From: Qipengyuania vesicularis | Lineage (GTDB): Bacteria; Pseudomonadota; Alphaproteobacteria; Sphingomonadales; Sphingomonadaceae | Assembly (NCBI RefSeq): GCF_019711415.1 | Contig: NZ_JAIGNJ010000001.1 | Span: 365,001-429,000, forward strand | Length of the DNA: 64,000 nucleotides | Direction of reading: 5' to 3' | Shown here: positions 51,901 through 59,020 of the stretch, in pieces | Layout: each line of letters begins with the position of its first letter | Numbering within the stretch: the stretch's first letter is position 1 | Translations under genes and position numbers: made by a program | The notes under the pieces: model-generated | What the model was told of the DNA's origin: nothing | The model's input: the letters and a program-made list of their open reading frames with translations, nothing else | The model's database searches: none

Positions 51901-52967
51901 GGAACGACATCATCTATGGCGGTGACGATGCCGACGTCCTAATGGGCGGCTCGGGCTGGGACACGCTTGACGGCGGCGACGGCGACGATCTGCTCGACGG
52001 CGGGAACGGTACCGATACCGCGAGCTACGGCTCGGCCTCGGCAGGCGTCACCGTTAGCCTCGCCGTGACCGATCCGCAGGACACGATCGGCGCGGGTATC
52101 GATGTCCTTGCCAACATCGAAAACCTTACCGGCTCCGACCATGCCGATACGCTTAGCGGTGATGACAACGTGAACACCATTCTCGGTGGACTCGTTGCCG
52201 ACATGATCGCTGGCGGCGGCGGATCGGATTATCTTTATGGCGAGGACGGCGATGATGCTCTCGAGGGCGGGGCCGGCTTCGACCGCCTGCTGGGCGGTGA
52301 CGGCGACGATGTGCTCACCGGTGGCAATGGCGGCGATTATCTGCGCGGCGGCAGCGGTGCCGATCTCGCCTATGGCGATGCTGGCAACGACACCGCCTAT
52401 CTCGACGACGGCGATGACATCGCCTGGGGCGGGGAGGGCGACGACCTTCTGAACGGCCTTGGCGACCACGACACGCTCTATGGCGAGGCGGGCGACGACC
52501 AGCTATATGGAACGAGTGGCCGCGATGAGCTCCACGGTGGCGATTACAACGACACGCTCGACGGCGGCGCGCATAGCGATACGCTCTATGGCGATGCGGG
52601 CGATGACATCATCATCGGTGGTTCGAGCTACGACCAGCTTCATGGCGGCACGGGCGCGGACATTTTCTGGTTCGCCGAGGGCGATACGGGCCGCTGGAAG
52701 GGCAATGCCGATGTCATCCACGACTTCAGCCAGAGCGAGGGCGACCTCATCGACCTGTCAGCAATCGACGCGATCGCGGGTGGCGGGGATGACGCCTTCA
52801 CCTTCGTAGGCGAGGCGGAATTCTCCGGCACGGCGGGCGAACTGCGTTTCTTCACCGAGAACGGCGATACCTTCGCCGCCGCCGATACCGATGGGGATGG
52901 TTTCGCCGACCTGCAGGTCAGGCTCGAAGGCCTCTACGACCTCACCAGCGCTGACTTCGTGCTGTAG
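45978..52967 (+). CDS. Giant RTX protein with an N-terminal M10 metalloprotease domain
   Basis: A 2329-aa, very Asp/Gly-rich protein without a signal peptide. The catalytic zinc motif HEIGHALGLNH is at residue 138, followed by the Met-turn SVMAYVFQHPD, so the N-terminal about 250 residues form a serralysin-like domain. From about residue 310 to 1000 there are about eight units of 83-93 aa, each with RTX nonapeptides (GGAGDDTYYVD) and a spacer ending in YTLGDNVENL. Further divergent units follow. The C-terminus (about 1940-2230) has dense RTX repeats and a terminal region (DVIHDFSQSEGDLIDLSAID) typical of type I secretion signals. A GGAAG site precedes the ATG. No exporter genes are in the window. 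Confidence 0.93.
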   Translation: MAVARNFDETDITNEYVRTLIYGTYYTGTISFYLSDDDTALDDYGNPTVGGWAANNSDDMFRHAINAWSAVADITFQEVTDPADDPTWTEYLVSGQNYGYGAYHWTPNNNGDGGAYNSYYVNASTNVEGGYGLYTFLHEIGHALGLNHTFETDGDGPFAGVDGQNDAGDNNLGSGLYSVMAYVFQHPDLDSGTTRAGYAATPMAFDIAAIQAIYGANMSTATGDDVYYLPSSSGTESWICIWDVSGTDELSAALCDGGVTLDLRAATLLNEEGGGGWASYQDGSSGAGIVYGGYTIANGVVIENATGSSYADSITGNDEDNVLDGGNGDDTINAMGGNDTIDGGAGADTMIGGTGDDRYYVDNAGDVVTESADEGTDRVYTSLATYVLPDNVEQLRTTGNTAARDFTGNDLDNVIVGSSSDDTLRGGLGNDTLNGDGGSDTMIGGAGDDTYHVNAEGDVVTELADEGTDTVITSLSTYTLGDNVENLQSTGSRARTFTGNALDNTITSGTYSDTLDGGAGNDVLDGDGGDDTMIGGAGDDTFYVDTAGDVVTELAGEGTDSVITSLLAYTLGDNVENLSAADSTGSRTFTGNDLDNTISGTEDDDVLDGGAGDDALVGGLGDDTYYTDSENDVVTEEYGEGTDTVITTASRYVLGNNVENLTAGNNLIAYTLVGNDLDNTITGSTNDDTLNGDGGDDTMVGGQGDDLYHVNSTGDVVTELEGEGTDTITTALTSFSLQDHANVENLTSVHTSRSSEFEGNALDNFISGNDADDILRGLDGNDILDGGAGADRMTGGLGDDIFYVDNNGDTVIENDGEGTDEVITTLTTYTLVDHVENLTAGDTVSDNTLTGNALDNTITGGDGDDELDGGAGADTLIGGLGHDIYYVDNIGDVVIENDDEGVDHVITSLTTYTLGDNVDYLTAGDTVSDNTLTGNDLDNLITGGDRNDIIDGGAGTDFMVGGLGDDTYYVDDASDLVSENFGEGFDRIIASLGTYALSANTEALTINASTAVTATGNADDNDIVVNQTGSSDSVYAYGLEGADTITIDASGDNIYAYGGDGDDTITVTGLDEITIDGGTGADVMDATASVGAEITFYVDDENDTILFDTATGASVFLTASNYALVEGVDYVYLGGSGGQTVVGSDTAAAYFNINAFDSVTGGAGDDRYYITDASAIIVEAADGGYDYVQITGDIDYTVADNIEEAYLNGVGTLTGNDGANILRADAGSTMVGGLGDDSYYVVGSVTITENAGEGTDTVYVQNDYTLGANLENIVAAAAYTGNRLILTGNELDNHFSWETSQELSFAYGGEGNDTFDASNFDADSFVELNGEDGDDIMIGGAGWNQFFDGAGADTIIGGSGTNLFFLSDNLNTITIDESGYNELTLLTGVTHYELQNTYDEVWIQDEDAHVIGSDGDDNFVFLNDNQIVEGGAGNDTYHVSDANVTVIETADGGDADYVWTSMTSYVLPDFVEDGYSSVRNSTITGNDLDNILEISYSSSAYGLAGDDFFITNYGSGSDDTIDGGEGNDTMSYAGAFSAVTVSLALQGSVQDTGSAGMDTLVSIENLIGGDYDDTLTGDDNANFLDGGAGDDTLAGGLGDDVYYVEGSSDTVVENAGEGTDTVYVRGGYHAMSDNVENAVGADEYDGYVSIDGNELDNSMTLSGHHSIAYMDGGAGNDTLDGSNIEDGGDAYFNGGAGDDILIGGSGNNELDGGEGADTLYGGLGENYFYVDSNDDVVVLMDGAEENNLEVTAAYYEVQASFDTISTQATAQHIIGSDSDDYFNAFGTDHTLEGGAGNDTYVVWSDTTTIVEAADGGDSDTVQVRFSGYVLPEYVENGEALGSGNGMTGNSLDNDIYLFSGGSAYGMDGDDTLHGFSGNYDLYGGTGDDTLLANTGDNTLDGGEDTDTASYENAISGVVVSLALQGAAQITGSGSDMLIDIENLTGSDYADTLTGDDNANVLSGGLSGDALNGEGGNDIIYGGDDADVLMGGSGWDTLDGGDGDDLLDGGNGTDTASYGSASAGVTVSLAVTDPQDTIGAGIDVLANIENLTGSDHADTLSGDDNVNTILGGLVADMIAGGGGSDYLYGEDGDDALEGGAGFDRLLGGDGDDVLTGGNGGDYLRGGSGADLAYGDAGNDTAYLDDGDDIAWGGEGDDLLNGLGDHDTLYGEAGDDQLYGTSGRDELHGGDYNDTLDGGAHSDTLYGDAGDDIIIGGSSYDQLHGGTGADIFWFAEGDTGRWKGNADVIHDFSQSEGDLIDLSAIDAIAGGGDDAFTFVGEAEFSGTAGELRFFTENGDTFAAADTDGDGFADLQVRLEGLYDLTSADFVL
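46905..48990 (+). repeat. Tandem RTX plus spacer units of about 83-93 aa in the giant protein
   Basis: Recurring spacer ends (DNVENL-type) fall near 47141, 47420, 47690, 47941, 48196, 48472, 48720 and 48970, intervals of about 250-280 bp. Each unit also carries a GGxGDDT-x-GG RTX block. Confidence 0.85.
51790..52660 (+). repeat. C-terminal RTX nonapeptide block of the giant protein
   Basis: Dense degenerate GGxGxDxLx repeats (for example GGDGDDVLT, GGNGGDYLR, GEAGDDQLY) lead into the secretion-signal region. They bind calcium in the family. Confidence 0.88.
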
Positions 52968-52991
52968 GCTGATCGCAGGAGAGGAATAGAA

Positions 52992-53067
52992 TGGTGCCGG
53001 TTAGAGGATTCGAACCCCTGGCCTGATGATTACAAATCAACTGCTCTACCAACTGAGCTAAACCGGC
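52992..53067 (-). tRNA. tRNA-Thr (anticodon TGT), with encoded CCA
   Basis: Minus strand cloverleaf: acceptor GCCGGTT/AACCGGC, D-arm AGCTCAGTTGGTAGAGC, anticodon loop TTTGTAA (TGT at 34-36), T-arm CAGGGGTTCGAATCCTCT, ACCA. The anticodon stem GTTGA/TCATC has a T-T mismatch at the second pair. Confidence 0.96.
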
Positions 53068-53124
53068 ACATGATCGGGCAGGGCGCGCCTCTGGCGGAAA
53101 AAGTTCCTCGCGTCCAGCCCGATA

Positions 53125-54000
53125 TCACAATGCTCCGAAGGTCCAACCCTCCGTGCGGGCAATCTCGGGCGTGAGGTCGGCTGGCGCCCAGCGATGGGGC
53201 TCGTGAGCGACCTTGCGGAGCCATGCCGCTGTCAACAAGGCGTCGGTCGCGTGATCGTCGATCTTGCCGATGCCCTCTACTGGCGGCGAGCCCAAGGCAG
53301 ATAGCGCGTTGTTGAGCTCCCCCAGGCTTCGCATCTTGGCCTTGGCCGAGCTTCTACCGGCCTCGATGGCCGCCAGGCTGGTGTAGATCTCGACCACGAC
53401 AGATCCGCGGTCGGGCAAGAAATCTACCGGCCAGACGGGCAGGTGGCCCCGCAGTCGATGGAGCATTCGCATTCCCGTGAGGCTGGACTTGCCAACCTGC
53501 GCTGCGCCAACCAGATTGAAGTTCGAATAGGGTTTGCAGCCCATTGCTGCCTGAGCCTGCTCGGTGACACGGAAGCGGCCCCGGCCATGATTCGCTCCAT
53601 CGCACCCGAAGTGCACACCGGTCTCCGACCCGTCGCGGAAGTAGGTTCGCAGCTCAGGGTGGGCAATGAAGCTGTTGGCTCCAAGGTTTGGATCGCCCGA
53701 GGCAAGCCGGTCGATCAACTCCCAAAGCGAAGGAGCGTCTTGCGGAGTGTCGTCCCAACCCGGAAAGAAAGCGCCGCAATCGGCGTGGGGCAGTGCCATT
53801 CCCAGGTCGAGACCAACCAGCGTATCGGCTGGCAAGTCGTCGCGGAGCACCGCCATAACCTCCTCGCGCGACCAGACATGACGCACAAGGACAGGCGGAC
53901 CGCCTACTGCATCGGCTAGGGCGAGGGCGATCCCTTTCTGCCTGGCACCTTTCGCCCCCGACCAGTCAATCGCGAGGAAATGACGGAACCTATCCTTCAC
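53125..54000 (-). CDS. DUF429-like protein (RNase H-type fold), function unknown
   Basis: A 291-aa protein starting at a GTG (54000), overlapping the end of rarA by 11 bp. The N-terminal FLAIDWSGAKGARQKGIALA looks like the first strand of an RNase H/actin-like fold. The conserved Asp and the TLVGLDLGMALPHADCGAFF segment follow, and near the C-terminus IDDHATDALLTAAWLRKVAH resembles the D-x-x-DA catalytic-type motif of DUF429 and other nuclease-like families. The middle has GAAQVGKSSLTGMRMLHRLR. I infer a DUF429-like protein. The overlap with rarA suggests cotranscription, and a nucleic-acid-related role is possible. Confidence 0.65.
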   Translation of the reverse strand: MKDRFRHFLAIDWSGAKGARQKGIALALADAVGGPPVLVRHVWSREEVMAVLRDDLPADTLVGLDLGMALPHADCGAFFPGWDDTPQDAPSLWELIDRLASGDPNLGANSFIAHPELRTYFRDGSETGVHFGCDGANHGRGRFRVTEQAQAAMGCKPYSNFNLVGAAQVGKSSLTGMRMLHRLRGHLPVWPVDFLPDRGSVVVEIYTSLAAIEAGRSSAKAKMRSLGELNNALSALGSPPVEGIGKIDDHATDALLTAAWLRKVAHEPHRWAPADLTPEIARTEGWTFGAL

Positions 54001-55309
54001 GTTCGCGCCTGAGCTTGTCCCAATAGTCGAGCCGCTTCTTCACCTCCCGCTCGAAGCCTCGTTCGACCGGCTCGTAATAGTTTTGCGGCTCCATCTCCTC
54101 GGGCCAGTAATTGTCGCCCGAAAATCCGTCATCGGCATCGTGATCGTAGCTGTAGCCCGAGCCATAACCGATATCCTTCATCAGCTTGGTCGGCGCGTTG
54201 AGGATGTTCTGCGGCGGCATCAGGCTGCCGGTTTCCTTCGCCGATTTGAAGGAAGCTTTTTGCGCCTTGTAGACCGCGTTCGATTTTGGCGCGGTGGCGA
54301 GGTAGGTGCAGGCCTGCACCAGTGCAAGCTCGCCTTCCGGACTGCCTAGAAACTCATATGCGTCTTTCGCCGCCATGCACTGCACCAGCGCCTGGGGGTC
54401 TGCCATGCCGATGTCCTCCACCGCCATGCGGACGAGACGGCGGGCGAGAAAGCGTGGCTCTTCGCCCGCGATGAGCATGCGCGCCAGGTAATAGAGGCTC
54501 GCCTGCACGTCGCTACCGCGCACTGCCTTGTGGAGCGCAGAGATGAGGTTGTAGTGGCCCTCGCGGTCCTTGTCATAGACGGCGACGCGGCGTTGCAGGA
54601 ACTTGCCGAGCGCGGCCGGGTCGAGTTCGCCATCGATCTTCGCATTGTAGAGCGTTTCGGCCTGGTTGAGCAGGAAACGCCCGTCGCCATCGGCGCTGGC
54701 GATCAGCGCCTCGCGCGCATTCTCGGTGAGTGGAAGCGGGCCTTCGAGCGTCTCGGCCCGGTCGAGCAATTGCCCCAAGGCTTCATGGTCGAGCCGCTGG
54801 AGGATTAGTACCTGCGCGCGGCTAAGCAATGCGGCGTTGAGCGCAAAGCTGGGGTTTTCTGTCGTCGCACCCACGAGCGTCACCGTCCCGCGCTCGACGA
54901 AGGGGAGGAAGCCATCCTGCTGGGCGCGGTTGAAGCGGTGGATTTCGTCCACGAAGAGCAGTGTGCGCTGCCCCGCTTCGGCAGCCTTGTCTGCAGCGGC
55001 GAACGCCTTCTTGAGGTCGGCCACGCCGCTGAAGACGGCGCTCACACTCTCGAAACGCATTCCTACGCTGTCCGCCAGCAAGCGCGCGGTGGTGGTCTTG
55101 CCCGTTCCCGGTGGCCCCCACAGGATCATGCTCGATAGGCGTCCGGCGGCAACCATCCGGCCGATGGCGCCTTCGGGACCGGTGAGGTGGTCTTGCCCGA
55201 TGACTTCATCGAGGGTTCTGGGGCGCAGACGGTCGGCGAGCGGCGCGTCCTCGCGCGGCGCTTCGCGGCTGGGTGCCTGTGGCATTTCGTCGGGAAAGAG
55301 ATCGGCCAT
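53990..55309 (-). CDS. rarA: Replication-associated recombination protein A (RarA/MgsA), AAA+ ATPase
   Basis: A 439-aa clamp-loader-like AAA+ protein. It starts MADLFPDEMP, followed by PLADRLRPRTLDEVIGQDHL, Walker A WGPPGTGKTTTAR, Walker B LLFVDEIHRFNRAQQD and sensor 1 VGATTENPSF. The C-terminal tetramerisation domain has ALHKAVRGSDVQASLYYLAR and MPPQNILNAPTKLMKDIG. It acts at stalled replication forks. The ATG at 55309 is chosen because the 40 upstream in-frame residues are not family-like. It is divergent from the PadR gene. Confidence 0.96.
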   Translation of the reverse strand: MADLFPDEMPQAPSREAPREDAPLADRLRPRTLDEVIGQDHLTGPEGAIGRMVAAGRLSSMILWGPPGTGKTTTARLLADSVGMRFESVSAVFSGVADLKKAFAAADKAAEAGQRTLLFVDEIHRFNRAQQDGFLPFVERGTVTLVGATTENPSFALNAALLSRAQVLILQRLDHEALGQLLDRAETLEGPLPLTENAREALIASADGDGRFLLNQAETLYNAKIDGELDPAALGKFLQRRVAVYDKDREGHYNLISALHKAVRGSDVQASLYYLARMLIAGEEPRFLARRLVRMAVEDIGMADPQALVQCMAAKDAYEFLGSPEGELALVQACTYLATAPKSNAVYKAQKASFKSAKETGSLMPPQNILNAPTKLMKDIGYGSGYSYDHDADDGFSGDNYWPEEMEPQNYYEPVERGFEREVKKRLDYWDKLRREREG

Positions 55310-55369
55310 TGGTCGGCTGACATAGGGTGTTCGCAGAGGATTTGCATGGGGCTCTTGCATGCTGCAATG

Positions 55370-55402
55370 TAAGATATATCGTAGAGCTATCGAAGATGCA
55401 TT
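55370..55402. promoter_or_regulatory. Candidate operator/promoter between rarA and the PadR gene
   Basis: The 105-bp divergent gap contains the AT-rich stretch TAAGATATATCGTAGAGCTA followed by TCGAAGATG, with TATCG-tAG and TATCG-aAG as an 11-bp spaced repeat. AT-rich ATAT-type sites are common for PadR proteins; this is a weak visual call. Confidence 0.3.
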
Positions 55403-55414
55403 GAGGAATTTGAC

Positions 55415-56011
55415 ATGTACAAGGCTCACAAACTCAGGAAACTGCGCAAGCTCCGCAAACTGGGCATGCTGTCACGCATGGAGATGATGGGCGGTTGGGA
55501 AGAAGCATTCGGACCGGGCGGACCTTTTGCAGGTCGCAGTGGCGGGCGCCGTCGGAGGATGTTCGGCTCGGGCGAACTGCGCCTCGTGCTGCTGAAGCTG
55601 CTCGGCGACGAGCCGCGCCACGGCTACGAGCTTATCAAGGCAATCGAGGATCTGACCGGCGGTAGCTATGCGCCCAGTCCGGGCACGGTCTATCCGACGC
55701 TGTCACTGCTCGAGGATGAGGGCGCAATCACGCCCGCCAAGGGCGATGAAACGCGCAAGGCCTACGAAGCCACGGAGGAGGGGCAGAAGGAACTCGAAGA
55801 CCGGGCCGAGGAAGTCGAGCGGATCATGGAGCGCCTTTCGGGTCACGGCGAACACCGCCGCGCCTATGCGACACCGGAGATGTTCCGCGCGGTTGGCAAT
55901 CTTGCGACAGTCCTCAAGAACCGCGCCCGCACCGGCAAGCTAGACGAAGATACGGTCCGAGAGATCGTGGACCTAGTCGACGAGCTGGCGAAGAAGATCG
56001 AGCGCCTTTGA
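55415..56011 (+). CDS. PadR family transcriptional regulator
   Basis: A 198-aa protein. The N-terminal 45 residues are unusual: MYKAHKLRKLRKLRKLGMLS (a short repeated basic LRK motif) and a Gly-rich linker. Residues about 50-125 are the PadR winged helix (GELRLVLLKLLGDEPRHGYE, then SYAPSPGTVYPTLSLLEDEG, ending KAYEATEEGQKELE). A C-terminal helical dimerisation part follows to the end (VREIVDLVDELAKKIERL). PadR proteins are usually repressors responding to small molecules and often autoregulate. The target is not evident; the following membrane-protein gene is 71 bp away. Confidence 0.92.
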   Translation: MYKAHKLRKLRKLRKLGMLSRMEMMGGWEEAFGPGGPFAGRSGGRRRRMFGSGELRLVLLKLLGDEPRHGYELIKAIEDLTGGSYAPSPGTVYPTLSLLEDEGAITPAKGDETRKAYEATEEGQKELEDRAEEVERIMERLSGHGEHRRAYATPEMFRAVGNLATVLKNRARTGKLDEDTVREIVDLVDELAKKIERL

Positions 56012-56082
56012 CCGACTCCCGCTTGCGTCCCTTGCAGCCCGCGTTAGGCTGTGTTTGAGGGACGTGAGAGGGGAGAAGAGAG

Positions 56083-56505
56083 ATGGAAACGCAAGCTAAA
56101 GCGCCCTGGCACCTGTGGGTCGTCGGAATTCTCACACTGCTGTGGAACGCGGTGGGGGCTTGGAGCTACACCAGCACCCAACTTGGCAAACTCGATGGCT
56201 TCGGGATGAGTCATGAGGCAATCGATTACGTCTCCAACTTCCCTGCCTGGGCCGATGCGCTCTGGGCGCTCGGCGTCTGGGGTGCGACGCTTGGATCGGT
56301 GCTCCTGCTCCTGCGGTCACGCTGGGCGGTCACGGCATTTCTGGTTTCGGTGATCGGGCTGGTCGGCACTACGATCTACCAGCGGGTGCTCAACGAGTTG
56401 CCGGCGGATATGCAGGGTTGGGGGATCGCGCTGACCATATGGGCGGTCACGCTATTCCTGGTCTGGTATTCGATCCGGATGCGCGCACAAGGCGTGCTGC
56501 GATAG
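56083..56505 (+). CDS. Small membrane protein with four helices, function unknown
   Basis: A 140-aa protein with four hydrophobic helices: about 11-29 (LWVVGILTLLWNAVGAWSY), 58-78 (ADALWALGVWGATLGSVLLL), 85-104 (WAVTAFLVSVIGLVGTTIYQ) and 115-133 (GIALTIWAVTLFLVWYSIR). Between helices 1 and 2 lies a conserved-looking loop (TQLGKLDGFGMSHEAIDYVS). I have seen such proteins in alphaproteobacteria without a known function. GAGGGGAGAAG precedes the ATG. The gene ends 1 bp from the convergent glycosyltransferase gene. Confidence 0.8.
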   Translation: METQAKAPWHLWVVGILTLLWNAVGAWSYTSTQLGKLDGFGMSHEAIDYVSNFPAWADALWALGVWGATLGSVLLLLRSRWAVTAFLVSVIGLVGTTIYQRVLNELPADMQGWGIALTIWAVTLFLVWYSIRMRAQGVLR

Positions 56506-56506
56506 C

Positions 56507-57679
56507 CTATCGAGCGGCCGCACGAGAGGCTTGCAATCGGAGGTAGGTATCGACCACGGCCTGGTTGATTGCATCCCAGCTGTAGGCACGTGCGGCCTTT
56601 TCCCCGGCAGAGCCATGCGCCAGTCGCAGCGTGTCGTTCGTACAGTAGGGAGCGAGCGCTTCGGCGCAGCCCTTGGAAAATGCTTCGGGCTTGCCGGGTG
56701 GGACCAATTGTCCTGTCTCACCCGGTGTGACCAGGCTGGCCGCACCGGTCGCTCCGGCTGCGACTACCGGCAGGCCGCAAGCCATGGCTTCCAGCGTCAC
56801 ATTGCCGAAGGTTTCGGTGATCGACGGGTTGAAGAAAATGTCTCCGCTCGCCAGCGCACGGCCCAGATCCTTCCCGGTCTGGAAACCCACGAAGGTTCCG
56901 CCCGGCAGCGCCTTTTCGAACCACCCGCGAGCCGGGCCATCTCCGATCACCAGAACCTTGTGCGGCACCTGCCGTTTGCGCAGTTCGACGATGGTATCGG
57001 CGAACACGTCGAGACCTTTCTCCATCACCAGCCTGCCAAGGAAAACGATCGCGACATCGTCATCGGCCAGGCCGTTGGCGCGCCGCCACTCCAGGTCTCG
57101 GCGCGAGGGGTCGAAAGTCTCGCGATCGACTCCGCGTGACCAGATCGAGATGTCCTCGTGCATGCCTTGCGCCCGGAGTTCGTCGATCTGGCTTTGGGAA
57201 GGCGCCACTAGCGCATCGCAGCGGTTGTAGAACCGGCGCAAGATACCTTCGACCACCGGTTCGAGGAAGCCGAGGCCGTAGTAGCGTGGATAGGTCTCGA
57301 ACCTGGTGTGAACGCTGGCGAGAACCGGCACATCCTTACTCCGCGCCCATTTCAGTGCGGCATGTCCCGTGGGATCGGGTGAAGATACATGCACCGTGTT
57401 CGGAGCGAAGTCCTCAAGATCGCGCTTTGCCTCATCGTTGAGACCGAGTGGCAGTCGGTATTCGCCCCTTCCCTTGACCGGCATGCGGACGTTGGGGACA
57501 TTCACCAGATCGCCGGTGGGCTCAAAGTCGGGATTGTCGACCACGGGTGCAAATACACGCAGCGACGCGCCCTGCCGCAGCAGGTATTCCGCCAGCCGGT
57601 TGAGCGCTTGGTTCGCACCATCGCGGGTATAGTTGTAATTCCCGCTGAACAGCGCGATGCGAAGATCGGTCACATCCAT
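56507..57679 (-). CDS. Glycosyltransferase, GT4 family (GT-B fold)
   Basis: A 390-aa cytoplasmic or membrane-associated glycosyltransferase. The N-terminal lobe has RIALFSGNYNYTRDGANQAL and the HVSSPDPTGHAALKWAR segment. The C-terminal nucleotide-sugar lobe has AIVFLGRLVMEKGLDVFADT, KVLVIGDGPARGWFE, and the E-x7-E motif ETFGNVTLE in NPSITETFGNVTLEAMACG. It resembles the mannosyltransferases that act on glycolipids. Donor and acceptor are unknown. The ATG at 57679 is used; the frame stays open upstream into the serC leader, which is not coding on this strand. Confidence 0.92.
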   Translation of the reverse strand: MDVTDLRIALFSGNYNYTRDGANQALNRLAEYLLRQGASLRVFAPVVDNPDFEPTGDLVNVPNVRMPVKGRGEYRLPLGLNDEAKRDLEDFAPNTVHVSSPDPTGHAALKWARSKDVPVLASVHTRFETYPRYYGLGFLEPVVEGILRRFYNRCDALVAPSQSQIDELRAQGMHEDISIWSRGVDRETFDPSRRDLEWRRANGLADDDVAIVFLGRLVMEKGLDVFADTIVELRKRQVPHKVLVIGDGPARGWFEKALPGGTFVGFQTGKDLGRALASGDIFFNPSITETFGNVTLEAMACGLPVVAAGATGAASLVTPGETGQLVPPGKPEAFSKGCAEALAPYCTNDTLRLAHGSAGEKAARAYSWDAINQAVVDTYLRLQASRAAAR

Positions 57680-57794
57680 CGCGAAGCGCCTTAGGGAAGC
57701 GGAACCACTTTGGCGAGAGGGTGGTTGGTGCAGCGAAGCCGGAGTTTCGACAGGCGCATACCTATTTCGCGTTGACTCCCTGAAAAGCAACTTT

Positions 57795-57855
57795 ATTGCC
57801 GCCGGCGGGCCACGCGGTCCCAACGCCGCGCGTGCTCTCTGCAAGGAGAGAATAC
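57795..57855 (+). promoter_or_regulatory. serC leader RNA with Shine-Dalgarno sequestering hairpin (serC motif candidate)
   Basis: Just before serC, CTCTC (57835-57839) and GAGAG (57846-57850) form a hairpin with a 6-base loop that contains the AGGAG Shine-Dalgarno. Upstream GGGCC ... GGTCCC and neighbouring GCCGC/GCGGC segments allow a second stem. The position and layout resemble the alphaproteobacterial serC RNA motif described upstream of serC; I could not align it to the published consensus. Confidence 0.6.
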
Positions 57856-59013
57856 ATGACTGAACCGACGCTCAAGCCTGAGCGCCCCTTCTTTTCGTCG
57901 GGGCCGACCGCCAAACACAAGGGCTGGTCCGCTTCCAATCTGAAAACCGAATCGCTCGGACGCTCGCATCGCAGCGCCCTTGGCAAGTCGCGGCTGAAAT
58001 ACGCCATCGACCTGTCGAAGGAGATGCTCGGCGTGCCCGAGGATTACCTCGTCGGCATCATGCCCGCCTCGGACACGGGCGCGCTTGAATGCGCAATGTG
58101 GACGATGCTGCGCCCTGACCGTCCGGCCACCGTGGCGGCGTGGGAAAGCTTCGGTAACGTCTGGATCCAGGACGCGGTCAGGCAGCTCAAGCTGCCCAAG
58201 CTGACCACGCTCGACGCCGATTACGGCGAAATCCCCGACCTTGCCTCGATCCCGCAAGACAATGACGTCGTCTTCACCTGGAACGGCACTACGTCGGGCG
58301 CCAAGATCCCGAACACCGACTGGCTCGCCCCGGGCCGTGAAGGTGTGACCATCAACGACGCCACCAGTGCCGTCTTTGCGATGGAAATGGACTGGGCCAA
58401 GCTCGATGCCACGACCTACAGCTGGCAGAAGGTGATGGGCTCGGAAGCGCAGCACGGCATGCTGGTGCTATCGCCCAAGGCCGTGCAGCGGATTGAGGAA
58501 TATGATCCGGAATGGCCGCTGCCCAAGCTCTTCCGCCTGAAGAAGGGCGGCAAGATCAATCGCGGCATTTTCGAAGGCGCGACCATCAATACGCCCTCGA
58601 TGCTGGCCACCGAAGATTACATCGATGCGCTCGAATGGGCGCAGGCGATGGGCGGCCGCAAGGCGATGTTCGAACGCGCCGATGCCAACGCCAAGATCGT
58701 CAAGGACTGGATCGAAGCGACCCTTTGGCTGCGCAACATGGTCTCCGACCCGGCCAAGCAGACCAACACCGGCGTGTGCTTCGTCTTCCAGGGTGACTGG
58801 TACGACAACCTCTCCGACGAGGATAAGGCAGGTGTGCCGAAGAAGATCGTCAAGCTGCTCGAAGAGCGCGACGTCGGCTACGACTTCAACGGCTATCGCG
58901 ACGCTCCGCCGTCCTTGCGCATCTGGTGCGGCGGCACGGTCGAGCAGGAAGACCTGAAGCGTCTCCTGCCGTGGATCGAGTGGGCCTACGAGCAGGTAAA
59001 GGCTGGCGCCTGA
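57856..59013 (+). CDS. serC: Phosphoserine aminotransferase
   Basis: A 385-aa PLP-dependent aminotransferase of the alphaproteobacterial type. It starts TLKPERPFFSSGPTAKHKGW with the FSSGPTAK phosphate-binding start and GRSHRSALGKSRL. It has the SDTGALECAMW nucleotide-like turn, and TYSWQKVMGSEAQHG, in which the Lys of SWQK is the PLP Schiff-base residue. It converts 3-phosphohydroxypyruvate to phosphoserine with glutamate, the second step of serine synthesis. serA follows. The ATG at 57856 directly follows the leader hairpin. Confidence 0.96.
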   Translation: MTEPTLKPERPFFSSGPTAKHKGWSASNLKTESLGRSHRSALGKSRLKYAIDLSKEMLGVPEDYLVGIMPASDTGALECAMWTMLRPDRPATVAAWESFGNVWIQDAVRQLKLPKLTTLDADYGEIPDLASIPQDNDVVFTWNGTTSGAKIPNTDWLAPGREGVTINDATSAVFAMEMDWAKLDATTYSWQKVMGSEAQHGMLVLSPKAVQRIEEYDPEWPLPKLFRLKKGGKINRGIFEGATINTPSMLATEDYIDALEWAQAMGGRKAMFERADANAKIVKDWIEATLWLRNMVSDPAKQTNTGVCFVFQGDWYDNLSDEDKAGVPKKIVKLLEERDVGYDFNGYRDAPPSLRIWCGGTVEQEDLKRLLPWIEWAYEQVKAGA

Positions 59014-59020
59014 CCTATCG

